The translations under genes were made by a program, and so were the position numbers. DNA of 64,000 nt from Chitinophagales bacterium. GTDB taxonomy: Bacteria; Bacteroidota; Bacteroidia; Chitinophagales; Saprospiraceae. Location of the stretch: positions 124,001-188,000 of the forward strand of contig JAFLBP010000006.1 in NCBI GenBank assembly GCA_017303875.1, read 5' to 3'. Under the pieces are notes generated by a model. That model was not told where the DNA came from. It did not search any database and was given only the letters and a program-made list of their open reading frames with translations. Of this stretch, positions 53,612-61,935 are shown piece by piece. Numbering within the stretch: the first letter of the stretch is position 1; every line of letters starts with the position of its first letter.

Positions 53612-54883
53612 TTAACTCGTCAGCAATCTGTTGCCCACGGCGCATTCTAAGCAGCGTTTTGGCGTACAGTAATTTTTATACAAGTGCAGCATGGCCTGGG
53701 CTTGTGCGGCATTACCGGCTTTCCAGCCAATACTTTTCCATTCACGCAGTATTTTATTGTCCTCTGCCGGCAGGGCATCAAGCAGGTGCAGGGCCTGATC
53801 GCAGTAGCGGTTCTGGTGTTTTTGTTTGCCATAATAAAAAAGCATGGGTGCCAGCATATTCACCAACAACAGGTGGATAAAATCGCGGCCCGGCGTGGGC
53901 GTATGCAATGCCGCCGTTTTTCCAAAATGATAATGCGTATGCCAGTACAGGCTGGCCGGCACAGCGAGCAGCTCCTCCAGGTCGCTGAGGCGTTCCACTT
54001 CCAGTAAATTGCTGAAGAGCAGCGGCCGGTGGTAGAGCAGGGCGGCAAACTGGGCCAAGCGCAGGGTAGGGAACGCAGCAGGACGCAGGCGCAGGAATTT
54101 CCATTGCGCCAGAGGGCCGGGCTGAAGTCCGTACTTATGTTGCAGGTGCCGATACTCACGGGCCAGGAGTTTGGGGTATTCATCGTCGGGATTTTCGGGC
54201 AGGAGGCCGGACTGCCCGAACAATAGCGCTTCCATTTGCGGCAGTTGGTCGCGGTGGCGGTAGAGGGTGCGCAGGGGCAGGCTTTGGGCCAGCGATTCCA
54301 TGGCTTCTGTATTGACTTTGAGGCCGTAGGTGCGGGCGAGCAGGCGGTAGCAGGTTTCTTCCCAGTCGTTGCCGCAGGCTTGCAGGGTGGCCGCGCTCAG
54401 CGCGGTTTTTTGTTCCAGGCGTTCAACCAACATACGGTCGAGCCAGTTTAGGCGTACAATTTCGGGTACTTGCAGGAGGTTTGCGGCGCAGGGAACTGGT
54501 CCGGCGCTGTGTTCGAGGCGCCAGTAGGCGTCGAGCAGGCCTGGCGGCACCCGTTTGGCAAGGCTGAGGCAGGGCAGTCGGCGGCCTTGTGCATCAAGGG
54601 CGGGTTCGTCTTCATCGAGCACGACGTGCAACACGACATTAGCATAAGCAGGATCCTGGGCGTGGCGGTGTGCGCGCCATTCTGAAGCGCGGAGGTGCAT
54701 TTCGACATTACCGGCCCAGAGCGTTTCGCCGAGGCGGACGCGGGCATTGTAAAAATCGGGTCCGGCATCGGTATTGTACTCTCCCGGATGCAGGATTTCA
54801 AGGGTTTGCCCTTCGGTGGTGCGGAGATCGGCGGCGTTGAAACAACGGCGACGCCAGAGATAGTGCAGAAATACTTCTCTCAT
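53612..54883 (-). CDS. DUF2851 family protein
   Basis: 423 residues, cytoplasmic, function unknown. Family features: start MREVFLHYLWRRRCFN, GEYNTDAGPDFYNARV, GNVEMHLRASEWRAH with VVLHVVLDED, and the C-terminal KNYCTPKRCLECAVGN. Conserved in Bacteroidota. Promoter at 54970-54977 and a leader hairpin (GTGAAGT/ACTTCAC, 54941-54958). Converges on the Cys-rich secreted protein. Confidence 0.9.
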   Translation of the reverse strand: MREVFLHYLWRRRCFNAADLRTTEGQTLEILHPGEYNTDAGPDFYNARVRLGETLWAGNVEMHLRASEWRAHRHAQDPAYANVVLHVVLDEDEPALDAQGRRLPCLSLAKRVPPGLLDAYWRLEHSAGPVPCAANLLQVPEIVRLNWLDRMLVERLEQKTALSAATLQACGNDWEETCYRLLARTYGLKVNTEAMESLAQSLPLRTLYRHRDQLPQMEALLFGQSGLLPENPDDEYPKLLAREYRHLQHKYGLQPGPLAQWKFLRLRPAAFPTLRLAQFAALLYHRPLLFSNLLEVERLSDLEELLAVPASLYWHTHYHFGKTAALHTPTPGRDFIHLLLVNMLAPMLFYYGKQKHQNRYCDQALHLLDALPAEDNKILREWKSIGWKAGNAAQAQAMLHLYKNYCTPKRCLECAVGNRLLTS

Positions 54884-54969
54884 GGTTAAAAACAGAGGAT
54901 AAAGCGCGGAATAAATGAGCGCGCTGGTTAGAGAATAGTGAAGTTAGCCTACTTCACGTGATAGCTGCG

Positions 54970-54977
54970 CAAAAATA
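54970..54977 (-). promoter_or_regulatory. -7 promoter element for the DUF2851 gene
   Basis: The minus strand reads TATTTTTG (TAnnTTTG), 86 nt upstream of the ATG, just before the dispersed repeat at 54987-55091. Confidence 0.45.
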
Positions 54978-54986
54978 GGGTTTTGT

Positions 54987-55095
54987 AACGATAAACGATG
55001 AATGATGAACGATGAATTTTTTCGTGAGTATTCAGGCGCGGAGCCATTCGTGCATTCGTGGCAAGGTTTTTTAACGATAAATGATGAACGATGAA
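54987..55095. repeat. Dispersed copy of the 96-bp repeat plus AACGATGA stutter
   Basis: 55021-55064 is identical to the second half of the 19.8-kb repeat unit (TTCGTGAGTATTCAGGCGCG ... CATTCGTGGCAA). On both sides are stuttered AACGATAAACGATGAATGATGAACGATGAA-type words (written in part), as also seen at 19821 and 63088. Between the YhcG pseudogene end and DUF2851. Confidence 0.85.
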
Positions 55096-55127
55096 ATTTT
55101 TTTTGGGGTTAGGCTGGAGCTTTGTGC

Positions 55128-55686
55128 TTATTTCAACCCTTCAAGCCTCATCTTGATTTCTTCCGGTGAAGGCAAAAGCCCGACAAATTGGGCAGGCAAG
55201 TTTGTCGTCAAGTTATAAGTGGAAACGCCGATTGGGTGTGTCGCACTTTTCAAAGCATATTCCACAACAGTAGAGTCCTTTGTTTTGCAAATGATGATTC
55301 CGAGGAATAAGTACTTCTTTTGTCCAACCAAATTTTCGGGTCATGCGGAGGTAGAATTCCCTTTGGAGGTCGTCCTTACATTTGGAAAAAATGATGACAT
55401 TCTTTGTCCAACTGATTTCTGCAACTAACGGTTGCAGAAATTCATTTTTGCAATATTCGAGGTAAAATTCCCGCATATTCCAAAGATTTCGACTTGAATA
55501 GCCATGCTGTGCGGGAAATTCCTTCTGAAGTTCAAGAGAAAGTTGCTCTACCACCGACTTCCCCCACCCGTGCGCCTCCTGCCGTTCCACGATTAACCTG
55601 CCGATGTGGAGATATAAATCAATGAGGTGCCGGTTATCGCGTTTTCCCCATTCTCCCTGCACCCTACCCCCCAGCGCGCTTGTCAA
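55128..55686 (-). pseudogene. Decayed DUF1016/YhcG-type PDDEXK nuclease gene with internal deletion
   Basis: The upstream part encodes a clear DUF1016 N-terminal domain (IDLYLHIGRLIVERQEAHGWG, ...SRNLWNMREFYLEY, ISWTKNVIIFSKCKDDLQRE, TRKFGWTKEVLI). At this point the coding jumps, in another frame, to the family C-terminus (FLGIIICKTKDSTVVEYALKS, ...IGVSTYNLTTNLPAQFVGLLPSPEE). The whole PDDEXK core, about 150 residues, is missing, and no proper start codon exists at the 5' end (upstream TTG at 55686). Clearly a remnant; original role probably a DNA-cleaving accessory element. Confidence 0.85.
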
Positions 55687-55840
55687 ATCTTACATAAAAC
55701 ATTGATAATCAATAGGTATCGCGCATTTCAGTTTTATCAACATTTTAAAACCGATAAATTTTTTTATTGATTATCAATGTGTTACAAAGGTTTCCTGTAA
55801 AATTCTTTTACAATTGCTTGCACCTGAAAATTGCTTAACG

Positions 55841-55848
55841 TACCTTTG
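55841..55848 (+). promoter_or_regulatory. -7 promoter element of the rplM-rpsI operon
   Basis: TACCTTTG (TAnnTTTG) with TTG at 55818-55820, spacing 20 nt; close to consensus, as expected for a ribosomal protein operon. Confidence 0.65.
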
Positions 55849-55854
55849 CGGCCT

Positions 55855-55977
55855 CTTTTGAGGAAGGGGTTTATTGTGCGCGTTTGAAAGCGGGAAATTT
55901 TACCTGGACGAAGCTGGCAAAACGCATGAGCAAACCTTTAACAATCAAGGATCTAACATCGCAACAAAAGTTTTATA
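55855..55977 (+). promoter_or_regulatory. Untranslated leader of rplM, candidate ribosomal-protein regulatory RNA
   Basis: About 120 nt between the promoter and the rplM ATG with no ORF of note. Bacterial L13 operons are commonly controlled through their leader; the structure was not resolved by eye, so this is only a candidate. Confidence 0.35.
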
Positions 55978-56421
55978 ATGGATACTTTGAGCTACCGCAC
56001 GGTGTCTGTAAGCGCCGAGAAAGCAGAGCGCAAATGGTATGTGGTTGACGCTACCAATCAGACAACGGGCCGCCTGAGCGCGAAAATTGCCAGCATCCTG
56101 CGTGGCAAAAACAAACCTTCCTACACGCCGCACGCCGACACGGGCGACTATGTGATCGTGATCAACGCCGAGAAAGTGCGTTTCACGGGCGCCAAGTGGG
56201 AACAAAAAGAATACCTCGACTATTCGCACCACCCGGGCGGTCAGAAAGTGACGCCGGCTGCTGCCATGTTGACAAAATTCCCGGAGCGCATCATTGAGCG
56301 CGCCGTGAAAGGTATGTTGCCGAAAACCAAACTCGGCCGTCAAATGCACAAAAAACTCTTCGTGTATGTAGGCAACGAGCACCCGCACGTCGCTCAAAAA
56401 CCCGAAGCGATTCAACTGTAA
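55978..56421 (+). CDS. rplM: 50S ribosomal protein L13
   Basis: Large-subunit protein needed for early 50S assembly. 147 residues with RKWYVVDATNQTTGRLSAKIA, YTPHADTGDYVIVINAEKV and MLPKTKLGRQMHKKLFVYVG, typical for L13. First gene of the rplM-rpsI pair; strong promoter upstream. Transcribed away from the candidate oriC, as usual for highly expressed genes. Confidence 0.97.
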   Translation: MDTLSYRTVSVSAEKAERKWYVVDATNQTTGRLSAKIASILRGKNKPSYTPHADTGDYVIVINAEKVRFTGAKWEQKEYLDYSHHPGGQKVTPAAAMLTKFPERIIERAVKGMLPKTKLGRQMHKKLFVYVGNEHPHVAQKPEAIQL

Positions 56422-56468
56422 GCCCGCCTTACACCAATCCACATTTTTAAATTCATTCTCTGCACGAT

Positions 56469-56855
56469 ATGGAAATGATCAATGCCGTTGGGCGCCGTAA
56501 AACAGCCGTCGCCCGCGTCTATCTGATGAAAGGAGAGGGCAAGATCACGGTAAATGGTAAAGACTACCGCGAGTACTTCCCTCAAATGCACGTCCAGTAC
56601 AACGTAGTTGATCCGTTCGCTACCGTTGGCGCCGACAATATCTATGATCTCAAGATCAACGTACGCGGCGGCGGCTTTAAAGGCCAGGCCGAAGCAATTC
56701 GTATGGGCATCAGCCGCGCTTTGGTGAAACTCAACGAAGAGTTCCGCAAACCGCTGAAAGCGAAAAAATACCTCACACGCGACAGCCGCGCCGTAGAACG
56801 CAAGAAATACGGTCGCCCCAAAGCGCGCAAACGCTTCCAGTTCTCCAAACGCTAA
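56469..56855 (+). CDS. rpsI: 30S ribosomal protein S9
   Basis: 128 residues, basic; contacts tRNA in the P site through its C-terminal tail. Features: NAVGRRKTAVARVYLMKGEG, GGGFKGQAEAIRMGISRAL, and C-terminal KARKRFQFSKR. 47 nt after rplM, the universal L13-S9 arrangement. Confidence 0.97.
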   Translation: MEMINAVGRRKTAVARVYLMKGEGKITVNGKDYREYFPQMHVQYNVVDPFATVGADNIYDLKINVRGGGFKGQAEAIRMGISRALVKLNEEFRKPLKAKKYLTRDSRAVERKKYGRPKARKRFQFSKR

Positions 56856-56947
56856 TTGGCCCGATGGGCAGCACGGAGAACGGATGCTACACGCACTTCT
56901 TTTCGCTGCTCTACGACCTACATTTTCAATCTTGAATTTTAGAGAAA

Positions 56948-57673
56948 ATGCAAAAGCCTACCTATAAAGAATTACTCGACGCCGGTTGCCACTTCGGTCA
57001 CCTGCGCAAAAAATGGAACCCCAAAATGACTCCTTATATCTTCATGGAGCATAAGGGTATCCACCTCATCGACCTCAACCGCACGGCCGAGTGCCTCGAG
57101 CGCGCCGCTATCGCCATGAAGGCTATGGCTAAAAGCGGTAAAAAAATCATGTTCGTGGCCACTAAAAAACAGGCCCGCGAAATCGTGCAGAAAGCCGCTG
57201 AAAGCGTAGGCATGCCCTTCGTTACAGAACGCTGGCTGGGCGGTATGATGACCAACTTTACCACCATCCGCAAATCCGTAAAGGAAATGCAGCGCATCGA
57301 CCGCGTCCTTAATGATACGACCATCACCGGTCTTACCAAAAAAGAACGCCTCATGTACTCCCGCGAACACGCCAAAATGGTAAAACACTTCGGCGGTATC
57401 GAACAACTCAACCGCCTCCCTTCGGCTGTGTTTATCGTGGACATCCACCACGAACACCTCGCACTCGCCGAATCGCGCAAACTGGGTGTGAAAACATTCG
57501 GTATGGTTGATACCAACTCCGATCCGACCCTGGTGGACTTCGCTATCCCGAGCAATGACGACGCGTCCAAAGCCATCTCTTTCATCACCAACTACCTCGC
57601 CAACGCCATCCGCGAAGGCCTGGAAGAACGCAAAGCGATGAAAGGCGACGACAAAGAAAGCGCCGAAGCATAA
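56948..57673 (+). CDS. rpsB: 30S ribosomal protein S2
   Basis: 241 residues. Characteristic LLDAGCHFGHLRKKWNPKM (9-27), IHLIDLNRTAECLE, FVATKKQAREIVQ, ERWLGGMMTNFTTIRKS and VDTNSDPTLVDFAIPSNDDA. Binds the platform side of 30S; requires S1 interaction in other bacteria. Followed by tsf as nearly everywhere. Confidence 0.97.
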   Translation: MQKPTYKELLDAGCHFGHLRKKWNPKMTPYIFMEHKGIHLIDLNRTAECLERAAIAMKAMAKSGKKIMFVATKKQAREIVQKAAESVGMPFVTERWLGGMMTNFTTIRKSVKEMQRIDRVLNDTTITGLTKKERLMYSREHAKMVKHFGGIEQLNRLPSAVFIVDIHHEHLALAESRKLGVKTFGMVDTNSDPTLVDFAIPSNDDASKAISFITNYLANAIREGLEERKAMKGDDKESAEA

Positions 57674-57746
57674 ACTCCTGACCCGAGTACTACTGATCTC
57701 CTGATCCTTTGCATCTCGCAATCAAACATATAAACGCATTTTATCA

Positions 57747-58577
57747 ATGACGAAGATCTCTGCTTCCGATATCTCGAAGCTCCGCGAACTTACCGGCGCC
57801 GGTATGATGGACTGCAAAAAAGCACTCGAAGAAGCTCAAGGCGATTTCGAAGCTGCGCAGGACTGGCTTCGCAAAAAAGGTATTTCCAAAGCCGCTAAAC
57901 GCGAAGACCGCGAAGCCCGTGAAGGTGTAGTGGTTTCCAAAACCAATGCCGACCAAACAAAAGGCGTGGTAGTGGCCCTCAACTGCGAAACCGATTTCGT
58001 GGCACGCAATGATAACTTCATCGCGATGACCAACAAAATTGCCGACATCGCACTCGCAAATATGCCCGCTTCCCTCGAAGACCTGCTGGCCCTGCCCTAC
58101 GAAGGCAGTGTGACCATCGGCGAAAAAGTAGGCGAGCAAAACGGTATCATCGGTGAAAAAGTAGAACTGAGCCGCTACGAGCCACTCAGCGCTGCACAAC
58201 TCTTAGTGTACAACCACTCCAACAACAAGCGCTCCGTACTGGTAGCCTTCAATAAAAAAGACGCTGCCTTTGAACAGGCCGGTAAAGACGTGGCTATGCA
58301 AATCGCCGCCATGAACCCGGTTTCTGTAAGCAAAGACGACATCGACCCGGCTGTTGTTGCCAAAGAAATCGAGATCGGTAAAGAACTGGCTCGCAACGAA
58401 GGCAAAGCCGAAGACATGCTCGAAAAAATTGCAATGGGCCGTCTGAATAAGTTCTTCCAGGAAAATACCCTGCTCAGCCAGAAGTTCGTAAAAAACAACG
58501 ATCAAACGGTTGACCAGTACCTGAAGAGCCTCGACAAAGAACTGACCGTTACGGCGTTCAAACACATCGCGCTCTAA
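57747..58577 (+). CDS. tsf: Translation elongation factor Ts
   Basis: Guanine-nucleotide exchange factor for EF-Tu. 276 residues, normal. UBA-like N-terminus SDISKLRELTGAGMMDCKKA, the EF-Tu contact region LNCETDFVARND, and C-terminal core. Ends the rpsB-tsf unit with a terminator at 58619-58652. Confidence 0.97.
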   Translation: MTKISASDISKLRELTGAGMMDCKKALEEAQGDFEAAQDWLRKKGISKAAKREDREAREGVVVSKTNADQTKGVVVALNCETDFVARNDNFIAMTNKIADIALANMPASLEDLLALPYEGSVTIGEKVGEQNGIIGEKVELSRYEPLSAAQLLVYNHSNNKRSVLVAFNKKDAAFEQAGKDVAMQIAAMNPVSVSKDDIDPAVVAKEIEIGKELARNEGKAEDMLEKIAMGRLNKFFQENTLLSQKFVKNNDQTVDQYLKSLDKELTVTAFKHIAL

Positions 58578-58618
58578 ATTTCCGGGCTTTTATGCCCGCC
58601 GGAAATTTGAACTCATAT

Positions 58619-58652
58619 TGGCCGCGTCGGAGTAATCCGGCGCGGCTTTTTT
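58619..58652 (+). terminator. Rho-independent terminator after tsf
   Basis: GCCGCGTCGGA pairs with TCCGGCGCGGC around GTAA, followed by TTTTTT. A further stem (AAATTTCCGG/CCGGAAATTT) precedes it at about 58577-58608. The rest of the gap to 58795 is AT-rich with no gene. Confidence 0.88.
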
Positions 58653-58795
58653 GATGGGAGTGTAAAGAAAAAGATGAATAAAATTTGATAAATAAAAAAA
58701 TAGTCGTTTTTTTGCTTTGCAAATCACTCCAAAGCCGAAATAAAAAGTCTTGTTCCAAGTAATTTCGGTTATTTTTCATCTTAAAACCAGTGTTT

Positions 58796-60730
58796 ATGAC
58801 TCCGACTAAAAAACTCAAACAGCATTTGTACATTGTACTGATCACGCTGTTACAACTTCCCTTGTTTTCAAATCTTTCAGGACAATCCAACGCGCTTTTT
58901 ACATTCCCTTCTCCTGTTTCAAACTCTAATTTGTCTGCTTCACAGTTAAGTCGCAAAAACAAGTTTGATAGCTCCTTCGATGTTGCCTCCAGCTACCTGA
59001 TGTCGGTACAGGATATTGCGCTTGTGCAAGAAAGCGGAAGAGTAGCAATTGCGCTGCCAGGCTTGCAGGATACATTCAGGTTTCGTGCAGCCAAATTTCA
59101 ATATCAAGATAACGGCGACTACACATGGATTGGAGATATTATTTCTCCACGTACCTGTCTCGAAGATTCAACGGGATATATCGAAGATGACTGTATTTCA
59201 GGTTTTTTGCTTCTGATGAGACAAAATGGTGAATATTTTGGTCAATTCGTGATAGAAAATGATGCTTATCAAATTAAAAACCTGGGGGACGGATTAAGTT
59301 ATCTGATTAAAGTAAATGCAAGTACGTCCCCGGATAATACTTGTGCTTCTGCAAGTAGTAATGATACGGGAAGCCCTATTGACCCCGGCCCTTCCGGTGC
59401 TGCGCCCTCCCAAGACTTTTGCCCGGCCCGGGTTTTGGTATTGTTTACCGAAGGAGCAGAGGCTGAACATCCTGACATATTGAATATCATTGATATGTCG
59501 GTAGCTATGACTAACCAGATATTCCGACAAAGCAAAGCCAGCGATTCCGATGTAAGTATCGTGTTGGTTGGAAAACAAAAATTATTAGCTTCGGAATTTA
59601 CGGAGAGTGAAGATATTGAAGATGATAGGAATTCTTTACCGACGAATTCAGCAATAGCCGGATATCGAAATAATGCCAATGCAGATCTCGTTATCATCAT
59701 GACTAAAACGATATATTCTCTTAATCCTAATCCTGAATTCGCGGCATTGGGCGCAGTATCCGGTTTTGGTGATACCGAGGCTGATAAAGAAACGGCTTTT
59801 GCTTTGGTCGAAACGGCTACTGCGTTAGCACCAGGGTACGTTTTTACCCACGAGGTGGGTCATTTATATGGATGCAGACACGGCAGGAAGCCGGAAGATT
59901 GTGGAAGTATAGGGGATAACACAGGGTTGCCCCATTCCCACGGAAAAGTAATAGTTAAGAATTTTTGGTTATTGCGGATTTTTCTCGTCGAAACCGTAAT
60001 GAGCGTTTGTATAGGCAATAGAATACCGTATTTTTCCAATCCGGATGTAATATACAAGGCTAAAAAGACCGGAACCGAAGCGCATAATAACAATGCGCGT
60101 ACTATACGGGAAGCTGCGTGCAGGATAGCCAATTACCTGCCGTTGCCGAGCCAGCCTTTTGTTGATTTAAAAGCCCCCCAACACCCCTGTGCAGGTGAGC
60201 AAGGGTTGATTGTTGCAAGCGTAGAGCAGGTAACGGCACCGCTCCAATTTTTTTGGCAAACCAGTATCAATGGGATCAATTTTTATCCATCGGTGCCACA
60301 GCCTACAAGTTCCAATACATTGCCTGTCAGTTTTCCCGGCAATCCTGACTTGCCGCTTTGGGTCAGGGTTACTGTGGTTGGCAGTAACAATGAAACAGCA
60401 AGTAACGAAATATTGATTTATTCAGATGATTGTGGTGGCAACAACATGAAACTGAATCCGGGCAACAAAAAATTCAAGGATTTTGCGGTATATCCCAACC
60501 CGGCAAAAGGAGAAATCAATATCGCTTACTCAAATACAGTTGGAGGAGATTACTCCATTGATGTTTTTGATGTATTGGGTAAATTGGTGTACAAGACATC
60601 AAATACCGATCGCACATCTCCGTCAGAAATTTCAAGAATCAGTGTGGATGCCTGGCGTGCAGGCGCCTATTTCGTTGTGCTTAAAGACCGTACAGGTACG
60701 CATACCGCCAGAATCAACATTGTTCATTAA
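58796..60730 (+). CDS. Secreted zinc metalloprotease with T9SS type A signal
   Basis: 644 residues. Signal peptide (about 10-30), propeptide with Cys-containing loops, Pro/Ser linker (about 180-205), reprolysin-like domain with FTHEVGHLYGCRHG (zinc ligands His352, His356, His362; Glu353 catalytic), a beta domain (about 455-560) and a type A sorting domain (about 565-644: FAVYPNPAKGEINIAYS ... AGAYFVVLKD). Shorter than the two giant metalloproteases at 32-41 kb and lacking P/Homo B. Intact zinc site, so probably active. ATG 58796 is preferred over GTG 58790. Confidence 0.87.
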   Translation: MTPTKKLKQHLYIVLITLLQLPLFSNLSGQSNALFTFPSPVSNSNLSASQLSRKNKFDSSFDVASSYLMSVQDIALVQESGRVAIALPGLQDTFRFRAAKFQYQDNGDYTWIGDIISPRTCLEDSTGYIEDDCISGFLLLMRQNGEYFGQFVIENDAYQIKNLGDGLSYLIKVNASTSPDNTCASASSNDTGSPIDPGPSGAAPSQDFCPARVLVLFTEGAEAEHPDILNIIDMSVAMTNQIFRQSKASDSDVSIVLVGKQKLLASEFTESEDIEDDRNSLPTNSAIAGYRNNANADLVIIMTKTIYSLNPNPEFAALGAVSGFGDTEADKETAFALVETATALAPGYVFTHEVGHLYGCRHGRKPEDCGSIGDNTGLPHSHGKVIVKNFWLLRIFLVETVMSVCIGNRIPYFSNPDVIYKAKKTGTEAHNNNARTIREAACRIANYLPLPSQPFVDLKAPQHPCAGEQGLIVASVEQVTAPLQFFWQTSINGINFYPSVPQPTSSNTLPVSFPGNPDLPLWVRVTVVGSNNETASNEILIYSDDCGGNNMKLNPGNKKFKDFAVYPNPAKGEINIAYSNTVGGDYSIDVFDVLGKLVYKTSNTDRTSPSEISRISVDAWRAGAYFVVLKDRTGTHTARINIVH

Positions 60731-60749
60731 TTTTAAAAACTTGACAATC

Positions 60750-61280
60750 ATGAAAAAAATAGTAACTGCGATGATTTTGCTCGCCTTACTCTTTGCCTGC
60801 ACCAAACCCGAGCCGGAACCGCAAAAACCTGAAATAAAAGGTCGGCTAAATGCCTTGAAGAACGGAGAGGCGTGGGAAGCGTATGCGCATGGCTGGAAAA
60901 GTATTGATGCTCAAAAGAATGACTATTATTTCAGTGCCAAGGATGAGAAAACTGGGTTAATTCATAAATTTAGTGTTAAGAATATTCCGTTTGCAGAAAA
61001 TTTATACGAGGTAAAACCTAAATACGATTTCTCCAACCAAAATGACTCACTAATTTTTTCAACCTATTATATTGTAGATTACGATCTGGGTCTTGGCGAT
61101 TACAGATTACTGGATCGCCCCGGCAATATATTCCATCTGACACATGTGGATTCAGTTACCCGGCATTTCTCAGGCACATTAGATCTGGAGTTTATCGTCA
61201 TTGATAAGGCCGACGACCTTGGCCTGCCAGATACCATCCGCATCAAAAACGGTGTGTTTTTTGGTGAGGTGATGCGCTAA
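60750..61280 (+). CDS. Hypothetical lipoprotein, first of a mosaic pair
   Basis: 176 residues: lipoprotein signal peptide MKKIVTAMILLALLFAC with Cys17 and a Pro/Glu-rich start. The first 30 mature residues (PEIKGRLNALKNGEAWEAYA) and the last 18 (LGLPDTIRIKNGVFFGEVM) are nearly identical, at DNA level too, to the next gene; the 90-residue middle is not. No family known. Starts 19 nt after the metalloprotease stop. Confidence 0.72.
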   Translation: MKKIVTAMILLALLFACTKPEPEPQKPEIKGRLNALKNGEAWEAYAHGWKSIDAQKNDYYFSAKDEKTGLIHKFSVKNIPFAENLYEVKPKYDFSNQNDSLIFSTYYIVDYDLGLGDYRLLDRPGNIFHLTHVDSVTRHFSGTLDLEFIVIDKADDLGLPDTIRIKNGVFFGEVMR

Positions 61281-61296
61281 GATTAAACAGCGTTGC

Positions 61297-61332
61297 TCCG
61301 AGGCACTCACGATAGCGCGGGCCTCGGAGTAA
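61297..61332 (+). terminator. Hairpin between the mosaic lipoprotein genes
   Basis: CTCCGAGGC and GCCTCGGAG form a perfect 9-bp stem; the loop contains TCACGATAGCGCG. No clear U-tract, so terminator use is tentative. Confidence 0.45.
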
Positions 61333-61396
61333 CCTGTTGCGTTGGCTCAGTATGTTCCTTTTTTTACCTTTATTAATTCAAAAACCAATTGCTCCC

Positions 61397-61927
61397 ATGA
61401 GAAATAAAATCTACTTCGCCTTATCGCTGCTGGGCTTACTCTTCGCCTGCACCAAACCCGAGCCGGAACCGCAAAAACCTGAAATAAAAGGTCGGCTAAA
61501 CGCCTTGAAGAACGGGGAGGCCTGGGAAGCGTATGCGCATGGCAGAACCAATAACTTTAATACAGCAAAACTCTTGTTGTTTTTCACTGCTGAAGAAAAC
61601 AATCTGGATATAGAATGTACCGTCAGAAATATACCTCGCGTAACAGGCAAGTACTATCCGATCTCCAATGAAAATATAAAACCAAGTAATGATTCAGTTA
61701 TCAATGCTTCTTGTTACATATCAGACTATGATTTGCTGCTTGCAGACTATGATTTAATGGAAGACTCGACAAATGTTGTTACCATTGATACCTATGATGC
61801 TGTTGCAGATAAGTATAGCGGAACGCTAAATCTAATATTCGTAGTAAATCGAAAAAACGACGACCTTGGCCTGCCCGATACCATCCGCATCAAAAACGGC
61901 GTGTTTTTTGGGGAGGTGCTGCGCTAA
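61397..61927 (+). CDS. Hypothetical lipoprotein, second of a mosaic pair
   Basis: 176 residues: MRNKIYFALSLLGLLFAC signal peptide, then TKPEPEPQKPEIKGRLNALK shared with the first copy. The middle (about 50-155) is diverged although spacing, DYDLxLxDY and SGTLxLxFVV are kept, and the end matches again. Equal length and conserved flanks with a variable core suggest a duplicated surface or immunity-type lipoprotein under diversifying change. Function unknown. Confidence 0.72.
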   Translation: MRNKIYFALSLLGLLFACTKPEPEPQKPEIKGRLNALKNGEAWEAYAHGRTNNFNTAKLLLFFTAEENNLDIECTVRNIPRVTGKYYPISNENIKPSNDSVINASCYISDYDLLLADYDLMEDSTNVVTIDTYDAVADKYSGTLNLIFVVNRKNDDLGLPDTIRIKNGVFFGEVLR

Positions 61928-61935
61928 GATGAGCG

